Shown here piece after piece: positions 49,385 through 60,361 of a stretch of 64,000 nucleotides of DNA; within the stretch, counting starts at the first letter, position 1, and each line of letters opens with the position of its first letter. Below the pieces are notes generated by a model. The model saw only the letters and a program-made list of their open reading frames with translations, made no database searches and was not told where the DNA came from. A program made the position numbers and the translations under genes. The stretch is taken from contig CM049320.1 of assembly GCA_026874595.1 (NCBI GenBank), positions 39,060,714 through 39,124,713 on the forward strand, given 5' to 3'. Source of the DNA: Sipunculus nudus. Lineage: Eukaryota; Annelida; Sipuncula; Golfingiida; Sipunculidae.

Positions 49385-49794
49385 TGGTGTTCAAGCCCAT
49401 CTTCAGTGAGTCTGAGTCATCTTAAACCTGAGTCCAAGTTCAAGTCTAATTCCAATAAAAAATCTTATTGAAAGAAATTTAAAATATAAATTGAGATTAC
49501 CATAAGTATTTTTATGTTTCATGTATGCTGTTTACTTGAGTGTTTAATTACATTAAGCTCCTAATGCAGAGCTAAAACTTGGTGTAAATTTTTTTTTCTT
49601 GTATTATTCTGTAAAAATTTAAAGGGGCCTAATCACCTGTCTGTCCTTTATAAACTAAAGGTAATCCCTTGAAACCTTTTGTAAAAATAGGCTAGAAAAC
49701 ATGGATAGCATCACACACTGGCTGCTTGTTTTGTTTGTATCAACCTGTTTATAATATGTGGGGGTCTGCCAAAATTATAAAAAAAAAACAAATT

Positions 49795-50010
49795 CAACAA
49801 GGGCATCTGGCAGCAAGTCAGATAAGCCAGAGCTTTGCAATAGTATTTTGCAACAAGTGATCTTTCTACCTCCACATATATGCAACCTACTACCTTAGGT
49901 TACATGTTTTTTTCTGTTTGTCAACACTGCTGTGTTTACAAACATGATGTTGATAAACAAGTACAGACGTCCTTAACAGAGGCCTTTTAAGAACTTTTCA
50001 CAACCAAGAT
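49795..50010 (-). repeat. Dispersed repeat, inverted partner of 53255-53480
   Basis: 'caacaagggcatctggcagc', 'tatgcaacctactacctta' and 'tgtttacaaac' appear here and as reverse complement at 53255-53480 (gccaccagatgtccttgttg, taaggtagctggttgcata, gtttgtaaaca). Confidence 0.65.
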
Positions 50011-50748
50011 AACCCTTTGATCATTAATATATACACAGAGGAAGCCAAAAATCACATTAATTCTATTTCAAATGGTAGGTGGATTGGCACCTTTAAGTTC
50101 ATGGATTTGGCCTGATTTCTTGAGTTGTTACCAATCTGGGCTCCAATCCTCCATCACTGCCACATCTTGAGATGTTTGTTTTCCATTTACCTTTTCCACA
50201 TGAACTTAACTTTTATATCTAATTTAAACATGCAGAACTGCCATTTCTTTGAGTGGACCCTAAAAACATTCCACACAAGATTCACTAGAGAGATAGAGTC
50301 ATGATACATTTCAGAGTCATTTATACCTAAAATGACCAAAATAAATATTACGGAAAATTCTGAGAAAAAATATATTATAAATAACCATATATTTTTTATT
50401 CAGTAAGGGTTTGGGGCTGTTTCAATTACTGTCACCTTTGTAATGTATTGTTTAAGTGATTACTCTCATCCAGGGGGAATAATATACCTTTGAATAAAAT
50501 TAAATCAGGAGATTTGGAAACAAAAAGTTACATCCATTAATCCATGCAAGAATAAACACTGAATTAAAATGTCAACGATCTTGATAAAAAGCCAAATATA
50601 TCTTCAATGCACATGGTAAAAAAATATTGTCTGCCTAATTAAGTGCACCATTTGTCAGGAGGATGGGTATTCCGAGGCAATGATATTAGTTCATGTGCAG
50701 CCATCTGGTGGCAATAACAGAAAACAGTAGAGCAAAGAAATCCTCTGC
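50011..50748. other. No gene seen
   Basis: Unassigned sequence. Confidence 0.4.
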
Positions 50749-50752
50749 TTAA

Positions 50753-51201
50753 GGTACCATTATTGTTTGAACCCCCTATATATAAATTCAAAAGTGCTTT
50801 AAATTCATATAAGGCCTTATAAAGTATACATTATTTTGAACTAGGTACAGTGATTTTTCTGATGGTTTACACATTTTTTAATTTTTCACTCATTTTCACA
50901 TGATTTTGCAATTTAAAAAAAAATTAAAGGTATACTTTTTTAAGCCCCAAGTAACAATAATCCTGTTTTAAATGGGCTTATATTAATCTAAATGACAATA
51001 TCTCAAAAATTTTTTTTTTGTTTTTCCCCTATCATGTTTTTATCTACCCTAAAACTGAAATTTAAATTATTATTCAATGTTTACCATCAGAAAGATTAGG
51101 GTACCAGGTTCAAAATAATGTACACTTTATGGGGTCTAATATGAATTTAAAACACTGTTGAATTGAGTTTAGATATAGGGAATTCAAACAGTAATGATAC
51201 C
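50753..51201. mobile_element. Foldback element with ~120-bp arms, flanked by TTAA
   Basis: The left arm (from ggtaccattattgtttgaac) and the right arm (inverted, ggtatcattactgtttgaat) align over roughly 120 bp, including 'taaattcatat', 'tacattattttgaac' and 'tttctgatggt'. TTAA lies immediately outside both ends (50749-50752, 51202-51205), which would fit a piggyBac-type duplication; the ends lack the usual CCC start, so the superfamily is open. No coding capacity. Confidence 0.8.
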
Positions 51202-51216
51202 TTAAGGCCCAAGACC

Positions 51217-51330
51217 ACTTTAAAGGCAGCCATTCACCTCACAATTCTGTAGAATTTATCTGATTTCTGGGCTGATCTGCGTAGTTAATACGGAGCAGTA
51301 AGGTTATTCCTGTTAAGAAAAGTCCTTATT
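51217..51330 (+). repeat. Dispersed repeat related to 53165-53290
   Basis: Shares 'aaaggcagccattcacct' (aaagccggccattcacct in the other copy) and 'attcctgtt.agaa' in the same order. Confidence 0.5.
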
Positions 51331-51479
51331 ATTCACACCAAAATTCAAAATTTAAATTCATCAAACGGGAATTTGGAGCCTTCCAATGTGAGGTTGCATC
51401 TCTTAAAATAATGATGGGTTTTATAAAATTGAAATTTTTATTTTACGTCATTATATGATTAGATATTTTTTTCATTTTC

Positions 51480-51583
51480 TAATTATACTTGATTTGGGTA
51501 AATCTAAGGGACAGTTGTAAGCACAGTTTACACAGCTGACTAGTTTTTTAGTTAGTTGGCAATGGTCAGTGACTGCTACAAGA
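51480..51583 (+). repeat. Older repeat interrupted by insertion, left part
   Basis: Resembles 22410-22490 ('taaggg', 'gcacagtttacaca', 'gactagtt'); its continuation resumes at 51857. Confidence 0.5.
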
Positions 51584-51856
51584 CAGGGCTCGACATTAAC
51601 GGTCAACTACTTGCCCAGGGCAAGTGAAAGTTCCAGAAAATAGTGGGAGGGCAACTAAAAGTGACCCCCTACTTACCTGACTGGGCAAGTGGGTCCATCA
51701 TAAACCTTTATCCAAAGGCCTGAAAAAGGTTGTTTGTGTTCTTAAATACAATCAATGATTTTTTTAGGGCCAGTAAAAATTCATGTAAGGTATGTTAAAA
51801 ATTATTGTTACTTGCCCAACTGGGCAAGTACTTTCAAAAGTTAATGCCGAGCCCTG
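51584..51856 (+). mobile_element. 'acttgccc' family element, complete 273-bp copy
   Basis: Ends cagggctcgacattaac and gttaatgccgagccctg form a 17-bp inverted repeat with one mismatch. Internal motif order: 'acttgcccagggcaagtgaa', 'ctgactgggcaagtgggtcc', 'cctttatccaaaggcct', 'agtaaaaattcatgta', 'acttgcccaactgggcaagt'. The pentamer caaga abuts both ends (51579-51583 and 51857-51861). This is the best reference copy for the elements at 711, 12511, 17151, 17564 and 28645. Confidence 0.85.
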
Positions 51857-51970
51857 CAAGAGCCAGCTTTTATCCATTTGGTCTGACAGCCAGGTACTTC
51901 TCGTCTTGTCAGATGCACAGACCCCAAGAACTGATTGTCTGAGGGAGAATTCACGCAACATAGATCAGTG
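51857..51970 (+). repeat. Older repeat interrupted by insertion, right part
   Basis: Continues the repeat at 51480-51583; 'accccaagaa' matches 22543-22552. Confidence 0.45.
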
Positions 51971-53164
51971 CTAACCCAATCATTCCTGAAAAGCCTGCTA
52001 CGGTAATTGTTTTTCTTAGCTTTCTTTCTGAGCTTTTTCAAAGACAACAAGTCACACCAGAAACAACATCTGTTTGCTATTCTCCAATCTTTCCTAAATG
52101 AAACTGGAATTATTTAAAACTGGCTTTAGTTGTTCAATTCCTATCCAAACCATTACATATTGTATGAAACACTAATATGCAAAGGTATGGGTATATTTAG
52201 TTGTGCATGAATTGAGGTTGTTCATAGTACTGAAGAGTTCACACCTTTTACCTGTGCTGGTTCTGCAAGCAATAACTAATGAAACTTTATACTTATAAGG
52301 CAGAGAATTATTAAACATAATCTCATCAGTGATTATGTACAAAACTGAATGTTCTCTGGTAGTTGAAAATACATATGGTATAGTGGAAGTGATGCATAAT
52401 AAAGATAATTTTGCCACCCTAAACATGGAAATGTTCATAAAAACATTTGTCTCTAAATTAAAACTATAAATTCTCATTTTCTTGAAATGTGCAAATCTGT
52501 AATCTTTAATTCCAAGTCATTCACCAAAGTAACTTCAGAGGTACACATAAATGCTGCAGTCTAGAACCTGTCAAATTACTGGATCTGACCAATGTCTAGA
52601 CTAAATGTCATCAATACAGACTTACTTAACGAATCAGAAAAAAAAATTTGGAAAACAATTCAAATGGAAATAGAATATTTTTTTAAAAGTAAATTTCTAG
52701 GCAATGCATAAACACAAGGAATACCAGTGGAAGCACATTGGAATGTGACACGTTTCTGCATTTAATGATTACTATAGGGTCCCAGGGTCCCTGTCAGAAT
52801 CTGAATAACGAGTGAATTTAATGCATTCAAATGATGGAAATTTCTTATCGCCAACCCTAAAATAAAACTGGAGACCAGATGATAATCTGCAGTTGTGTAC
52901 ATGGGACAACTAATAAATATTTAGCATAATATGTCAAATTTTAAACTGGATTCTTGTTAAGATTTCTGACATAAAATGAACATATTTCATGATAAAACTC
53001 AACAACAATTCTGTGGGATTCAGCTTAGAAAAGTAAGTAAAGTTCTTTAACTTATCTGCTCCTGAACAGATATTGTAGTAATTGTCTGTAATTTCCTGCC
53101 TTGTTCTGTCACAGACCATTCAAGGGATACCCCTCACTGACCGGTGCCAATCACAAAGTAGTAC
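51971..53164. other. No gene seen
   Basis: Unassigned AT-rich sequence. Confidence 0.4.
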
Positions 53165-53480
53165 GTTTAAAGCCGGCCATTCACCTTCCTTTTCTATGGA
53201 AATTTTAATTTCCCGCATACTCTGCATTCCAATGAATAAACTCTTGGTAATTCCTGTTTAGAACAGTTCTTATACAGCCTCTGTGACAGATGTATAGTTA
53301 AGAGCTTGCTTGTTTATCTTTAAGTTGTTTGTAAACACAGGAATGTTGACCAAAAAAAAATACCATGTAACCCTAAGGTAGCTGGTTGCATATTTGAGGA
53401 AGCTGCAATACTTCCTTTACAAAACTCTGGTATGTCTTACTTGCCACCAGATGTCCTTGTTGAATGTGTTTGAATTATTT
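53165..53480 (+). repeat. Composite dispersed repeat
   Basis: The first 125 bp resemble 51217-51330; the remainder is the inverted partner of 49795-50010. Confidence 0.55.
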
Positions 53481-54423
53481 TGGCTCACACCCATATGTTG
53501 TAAACATGGATAAAAACAAAATAATCATCCCATGTGAAGTTGGACTGGCATTTTCTTGCTATTTAAATCAAAGGTTCCATGGATTATTTTAGTTTAAAGA
53601 CATCAGAATTTGCCCCCTAGAGGGTGCCAAAGGGCAGTGTACCCCACTTGACAGGGGGTGTCTAGGCTTGGCATCTATAAATTAGAGTAGCGTTAATAAT
53701 TTTTGCAGTCTTGTATATTTCAGAGAGTCAGTCTTTGTATCCACCCTGTTTAACTTCATTCCTCTTTGAAATGTTTATGCAATTTGATCATTGATGAAGT
53801 TTCGAAATAATAGGTACTATTATTTTTAATTTTTTTTTACTCGAAACACTTGTATTCTGTGAATTATACAGTTAGACAGAATACATGAAATTCTGTCTCC
53901 ATGCAGAATAATATTACAAGATCAATAATAAGATTTTACTTTTGTAAACTTAAGTCCTGTGTATAAAATTAAAGAATAAGGACTACTTAGTCTATACAAT
54001 ACTTGTCTGCATGTCAGAATGAAGAGTCATGTTATACAAACAAAAAAATCATTTGTGGACAGACAATGTAGTTAAATCTTCCCATTCACTTGACAGATGA
54101 CAGATATATACAATCTAAATGTTCTGAAAATGAAAATAGTGCACAATTTCCCAGCATTAAGATGCAAACCCTGTAAACACTAAACCAGCCTGTTATGTAT
54201 CACTCCTTTCCAAAAATGCATAACAAAAAAAGAACTTCATACATGTTATACAACATAATTTTTCTCATTAAAATCTACTTTTTGAAGACTAAAATGAGAA
54301 AGAAAAGAAAGATCAGGTCATGCTTGCCATCTTTTTCTAATACTTGCATATATTTCTTCAGGTTGCATGTAACCTTTTCCGAGTGGTTTTCTTGCGATAA
54401 TTTAATACCTCCTGAGACATATG
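53481..54423. other. No gene seen; one CTCF-like site
   Basis: A minus-strand CTCF-like core, CTAGGGGGCA, lies at about 53611-53620. Otherwise unassigned. Confidence 0.35.
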
Positions 54424-54490
54424 CTGACCAATGAACAGGATTCAGCATCCTCGGGGAACATCTGCTCCGGCTGGCCGTTGCCATGGCAAC
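54424..54490. promoter_or_regulatory. RFX X-box with nearby CCAAT
   Basis: gttgccatggcaac at 54477-54490 is a perfect 14-bp palindrome matching the RFX-factor X-box (GTTNCCATGGNAAC). A CCAAT core, gaccaatg, lies about 50 bp away at 54426-54433. RFX proteins bind such sites in promoters of ciliary genes. An ATG inside the X-box starts a 69-codon minus-strand frame (MATASRSRC) that I do not recognise. Confidence 0.45.
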
Positions 54491-55666
54491 GTCTCAGGTT
54501 TAATGGAGTTTTTCAACCTAGTTAATAAACACTAAATGCAAAAGCCTTGGTTTTTTGGCTTTTCTGTAGTCTTTAAAGACCACACATATCTTTTACGCTA
54601 CTTCTTTCCAGAAGATTAGACATACTTTAAATCAAGTGCGGAATTCAGTGAAATAATTATCGCCAAAGGGCATAGGGGACTTTCATCAGGTCTATCCACG
54701 GAGATTCTTAGATGTGCTACCCACTGGATATCCAAGTAATTAAGCCAGGCATGAAAAGAAAATCTAAAAAGAATGTGTCTGATTGCACATTGTCGCAATT
54801 GGCTGCGATGATGTTAGTGACATCCCTGGCGACGAATCTATCTATCAAAAGTGCCACGGCTGTCTGTTAAATTTGTAATTTACAATGACGAAACCCGAAG
54901 CTTCAAAATCTTTGCAAATTTCCTTGGCATTATAAAGTAAAATTAGGAGGTTCTTTAATATATTGTAAACTTGACTACTGGGTCACAACCAAGCAATGGA
55001 AACCACATCATTTCCACTGCACAATCGTTCCTTAATTTCAAGGCTATCATAAGTGTCAAATGTATATTTTGTAGTTGTAGCATGAATTATTCAGTTTCAT
55101 TGGATTTTCTGGGTCTGTCAGGAATGATATTTATTTTTTAGTTTTATCTATAGTTCGACATGAAAATCTGATGAAGATATTACTGTAAATAACTTATGGT
55201 TACTGCAGACAGTTGGTGACAATATAAGTAACTAATCACATTTAATAATATCAATATTACATTTAATCTGTCCTCTTAAAGTCAAGGACAATGGCAGCAG
55301 ATGACATGAATAAATAAACCAGGCAGAAACATTTCTGGACATTACACAATATTTACTTACAATGAAAAAGAAGTATTACAATCGCTAAGCAATCATGAGT
55401 ATAAACTAATTTTGCCCCCAAAAAATTATCACAAACCTTCAAAACTAACAGGAACAATCAAACCAGTTTCACACTACAAGCATGATGAACACCATTTTCC
55501 CAGTATTAACTTATGTTATATGATACCTTTTGTGTTCATACTGTACAAGAAAACTCTATTACTGTCATATTCTGAATTCATTTCTCTTCTCCAGAGACTT
55601 TTAAAATACAATCTGTAAAGTAACATTTAAAACTATGGAACTTTACCACTGGCTACATATATATTA
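54491..55666. other. No gene seen
   Basis: 54600-54900 is less AT-rich with no recognisable frame; the remainder is AT-rich. Confidence 0.4.
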
Positions 55667-55862
55667 ACCATAAGCAAATACAAGACCTCAGCTTCACTGC
55701 AAGTGAATTAAATCAACCATAAGGAAATACAGGACCTCAGCTTCACTGAAAGTGGATTAAATTAACTATAAGGAAACACAAGACCCTTAGCTTCACTGAC
55801 AGTGGATTAAATTATCCATAAGGAGATACAAGATCTCAACTTCACTTATTTTGCATTAAAAC
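55667..55862. repeat. 49-bp tandem repeat, four copies
   Basis: Unit 'accataaggaaatacaagac' plus 'ctcagcttcactgaaagtgg' plus 'attaaat'; starts at 55667, 55716, 55765 and about 55815. Confidence 0.92.
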
Positions 55863-55929
55863 TGAAAAGATGAATATAATTTAAATTGCACATTGGTCTG
55901 TGAATTTAGCACATATGTAATGTAAATAC

Positions 55930-56424
55930 TAGTGTCGGGAGTCGCTCCCTTCCTCATACCTCGATCATCACCAGCATATCAGCAATCGATGACCAATTAT
56001 GAGTTGCTTTTGAGAAGTGTTGGGAATCATTTGTAATTTCATGATCAGTCGTAAGTAAAAATTGGTTGATCTCTAGTATGAAATTTCTGATCAAATGTAG
56101 ACCTGTACATCCCTTCAATTGATATAGAGTCCTGATATTGGCTGAAATATCATATAAATCTAAATTTTTTGTGTGTATATAGTATATGTAGATGTGAATC
56201 TGTTAATAAACATATATTTATAAAAATATTCTTTATATATTATAATAAATATATTACTTAAATTTATTTCACATAAATTTTATGGAAGCGTACTAATATC
56301 CCTCATTAAAAAGCCTAACCTTTGTGAAATCTATATTAGATTATGCCAATGCTAGATTGATCATCAGATCATCTGCATCAGCTGACTGATCATTGATTAT
56401 AATCGATTATCGGTCAAAACACTA
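55930..56424. mobile_element. hAT-like non-autonomous element, 495 bp
   Basis: The left end tagtgtcgggag and the inverted right end tagtgttttgaccg share the hAT-like TAGTGT start. Flanks are gtaaatac (55922-55929) and gtaaatgc (56425-56432), an 8-bp target duplication with one mismatch. Words like 'gatcat' and 'aatcgat' occur in both halves. No transposase. Confidence 0.72.
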
Positions 56425-56432
56425 GTAAATGC

Positions 56433-57867
56433 ATAATGTAAAATTTCATAAAGTCATCAACCAGCACCAGTCAATATACAATAAATTTTCCTAGTATAGA
56501 GCACTGATTTCGTTCAAGGTGGGGGATCTTCACTTTCAAGGTCACAACCCCTGACCACAAGTCATTTCCTATCACAAACATTGGTCTTTTTCTGAAAACC
56601 TACACCTTTTAAACTAGCCAGGCTAATGAAGTATCCATATCCAACCTTTTTTTTTTAATATTCTTAAATCACAGATAAAACAACTATTTCAAATTGCCTA
56701 TAACCAAGGTGTCCACATAGCGGAAGGTTTTGTCATGCAAAATTTGCTTTTTTCAAGAATTTTGTTCATTACCATGACACATGCGTTAAAATATATCCTT
56801 CCAAGCCTGCAGCATAAAACAAAACATCACTTTTTCAAGGTTAATACACCTTGACCGGCTCAGCAAGTAAACTATATAAAGATGGGATTTCTCACCATGC
56901 CAGGAAGCCATGAGACGCCATCACTTTTGCATACCCAGAAAAAAAGTCGAGTAATTAACTTAATGGATGCTGGTGAGCCAAGCTTCCATAGCCAGTGATT
57001 AGAAAATACCCTCCAAGACATTAAAACATTTTTTAAATTGATTTTCTGGAATTAACATGCCCAGAAAACACAGGCAAAATTTCCAGGAATATCTTGGAGG
57101 TGGGGCTGGCATGCTTAAATTCAATTTAAGTGACATTTTCTACTTGGGTACCACAGCTTGGAGCGGTTCAGCATGAAGCGATGACATGACCTTTTATTCA
57201 AGGTTTCTTACGAACAACCATTACCGTGGCAACCCTGATTTAGGTCAGCCTAAAGAATACGAAATGCACTTGGTCGACAAATCACAATATGAAATACAAC
57301 TCTAAAGTAGTTGCCATTATGACAATTGATGTCCAGACTGCATCTATTTTGCAAAAAAAGGTGACATGTTTTCTAAGAAATGATCCGAGTTCTGAACCCA
57401 ACAGCATGGGTGGTATATACTCTATGTTAAGACTAGACAGAATGCCAAAAATAATATAATGCACTACATAAACTGACTTATGAATAACACACTATCAGTC
57501 TATGCATTTCTTTAAATATATTCATCATATATCCGAATATAAACACAAGAATAAACGTGTTTGCGTAAAATTTAGCATTGTTCAATCAAAGTAACCTCTA
57601 TCAAAACGGCTGTTTATATATCTCCAAATGCTATATAACTGAGACAGTCATACTCATAAGTATAAAATTTGGCTCAAAATGGACCAATCAAAATGAAAGT
57701 TTGAGTAACACCTCTGAAGAAACAGGCCAATTTTGTTCAAATTTTGCATGCTTATACAGGTATATGTAAATATGTATATATATATTTAATATTTGTTAAT
57801 AAACAGCCTTGAACACCCAAAGAGTCACCCTTTCATAATGATCAAAAAGGCATGTTTTTTCCATGTA
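56433..57867. other. No gene seen; one X-box-like site
   Basis: attaccgtggcaac at 57220-57233 is close to the RFX X-box (12 of 14 against GTTACCATGGCAAC). Otherwise unassigned. Confidence 0.35.
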
Positions 57868-57945
57868 AATCACAAAATATAGGTCTCAATGACCTTATTT
57901 TCGGTTTTCTAGGAGATTTCACCATGACCTGTTTAAATACTAACC
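57868..57945 (+). repeat. Single unit related to 15230-16253 and 62040-62320
   Basis: 'aatataggtctcaatgacc' and 'ggagatttcaccatgacct' match the unit word order of those elements. Confidence 0.5.
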
Positions 57946-58230
57946 AAGCAATTTCCAGGTATAATGTTTACAATTTGTGCTCTGCTGACAGCCAACAAGA
58001 CAGATGGAAGTGAGGATGGAGATAACACCACCAATACACCACTTCACTTTGATCAGCATAACTCAGTCAGCCACTTCAAACAGTAGGGGCAGATCCAGGA
58101 TTTTGGAAAGGGGAGGACCACCCAGGAAAACTAATAAGAAAACCTTGAAAAAGGTCCTCAGGTCCAGAAAGTGAGGGGTCTAAGCCAGAAAAATTGGTTT
58201 AAAATCCTGAAACTAGGCCTACAGGCCTAA

Positions 58231-60300
58231 AGCAAACCTGTGCAATGGGATATACATCTTGTATAATGCTTCCATTATAACATGCTTGACCAATATTTAA
58301 AAAGTACTTGATTAATTTTCAAGAACAAGTGTGACATGCACATGTACTATGCAATTACTAAACATTTTAAACTCAAGTACAAGCTCCAATTGCACAAACA
58401 TTCCTCCTGAAATACTGGCATGGGTGTACACAACACAAAATGATTTAGATGGTGCCACCAGTCTTGTGTACCAGAAAGCCATCAAAGATGTATGGACATT
58501 TAAAATTTCTGCCAAATACTTTAAGCGATTCTTGAGCTATATGTGCACAAACATATGATACACAAAACAAATGTAGGTGGCACCAAAAGTCTTGTATATG
58601 ACAAAGCCATTAAAAAATGTATAAAAATGCCCTATTTTAGGATGATATCATATCCCTCCTTAGAATAAGAAGCGACATACACCAGTCTTGTGTACCAGAA
58701 AGCCATCAAAGATGTATGGACATTTAAAATTTCAGGCAAATACTTTAAGCGATTCTTGAGCTATATGTGCACAAACATTTGTTACACCAAACAATTGTAG
58801 GTGGCACCAAAAGTCTTGTATATGACAAAGCCATTAAAAAATGTGTAAATATGCCCTATTTTAGGATGATATCATATCCCTCCTTAGAATAAGAAGCAAC
58901 ATACACTGTGCAAAAATCATTGTTGGTGGCGACACCAGTCTTGTGTACAAGAAAGCCATCAATGATGCATCAAAAAGTCAAAATTTTATGTGAATACATC
59001 AAACTTCTCTGGAGTCAGATGCACTGGGCTAACCAAGCATAGCTAAGGCAGGCAGTTGTCCAGAGTGAACGGAACAAATTGCCAGCTGCAGCCACTGCAC
59101 CGAGTCAACTCTTGACCTGCACTTTGCTGTAGTGTACTGACTGAACTCTTGATCTGTTGTCTTATCTGATACAGTTTGCAGTCTGCCAAGCTATTTATAG
59201 ATACAGACACAATCTTGGCCTGTTGGTAAATCTGTTTACACAAACTGTAAGACTGGCTACAATGCACTTTTGAAGCTGACATTTCCAAATATGATGTTTT
59301 TATCAAAATGTTTGGAATAATAACAGATGCCTATTGAAAGCAAAATCAAACTACACATGAAATTTATTCATGGATTAATCTTGCACATAAGTTGGATATG
59401 GAACCAATTATTTATGTTGCCTGTTATGCTGTTATATACCCAAAGAGCTCAGTTTGTTAACACAATAAATCTACCAGCTTTGTTTATCAAAGTATCTTAG
59501 TCCTTTCATTGTAACAGGTCCAATAATTCTGCGAAAAATCATTTAAGTAAACTTGAACAAAGGCAACAAAAAGAATAATTTTTGTGCAATGTTATATAAG
59601 TTGAAACAACAGTTTTGCTGAAGAACAGTTTGAAATAGGCTTAATAATAGCCACAAGACCAACTTCAGCTTTCTATGACTAAAAATCAATGAACCAAATC
59701 TATTCTTATACAATTGAAAGAACCATACCCTAGGATAATTCTTGTGAAAAATTAAATGATTCGGCTTGACAGTTTCATCATAAAACAAGAATCTAAAATT
59801 AAGTTGGTATATGCCAAATGACTACGTTCAAATTCCTGAAACTCGTCCAAAATTCATCAAACCCAAACCATTTGGACAAATTTGAAAGAGCTCTTCTCTG
59901 GAATCATTTCTGTGAAATATTGAACCACGTGGCTGAATGATTTCTGAAAAAATTTTCAAAGATTTTCAAGCTTTTTCCCCATAAAATGTAAGTTGATGCA
60001 GGTGGCAGCACAAAAAGCTCAATATCACAACATTTGACATGTGATAGATTTTTGCATAAATTCTGAGGATGCTAGCTCTTTTATTCCTGAGAATTTATGG
60101 GTTAATGTACTGATGACCAATGACCCCTATATAAAAAGGTCAATGCAGGTGGCGCCACCACTACCTCAATATGACTCTTGATCAACATTTGCATAAAATT
60201 TGGTGATTATAGCTCCAGCCACTAGTATGGGTTAATGTACGGGCAACAGACGACAGACGGAGGAAGACGCCACGCCATTGCATAAGCTCACAGGTTTGCT
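58231..60300 (+). mobile_element. 2-kb non-autonomous element, copy B
   Basis: A perfect 12-bp terminal inverted repeat: agcaaacctgtg (58231-58242) and cacaggtttgct (60289-60300). Content is collinear with copy A at 22744-24711. A GACGAC-like tract, 'gacgacagacggaggaagac', lies just inside the right end. It contains a 224-bp tandem duplication absent from copy A. No long ORF. Confidence 0.82.
58457..58905. repeat. 224-bp tandem duplication inside copy B
   Basis: 'accagtcttgtgtaccagaa' starts at 58457 and again at 58681. The two units differ at few positions, so the duplication is recent. Confidence 0.92.
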
Positions 60301-60361
60301 ACAAAAATTTTTGCGGCTCAAAAGGAGTCCAGACCCCCTGGACCCACCTTTGGATCTGGCA

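Larger units (their letters stand above)
58086..60361. mobile_element. Outer element split by a nested insertion
   Basis: The left end ggggcagatccagg and the inverted right end (gccagatcca) form a short terminal inverted repeat, and both flanks carry 'ggtcc' and 'ccccct' words. Its original content (58086-58230 and 60301-60361) is separated by the 2-kb element at 58231-60300. Confidence 0.55.
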
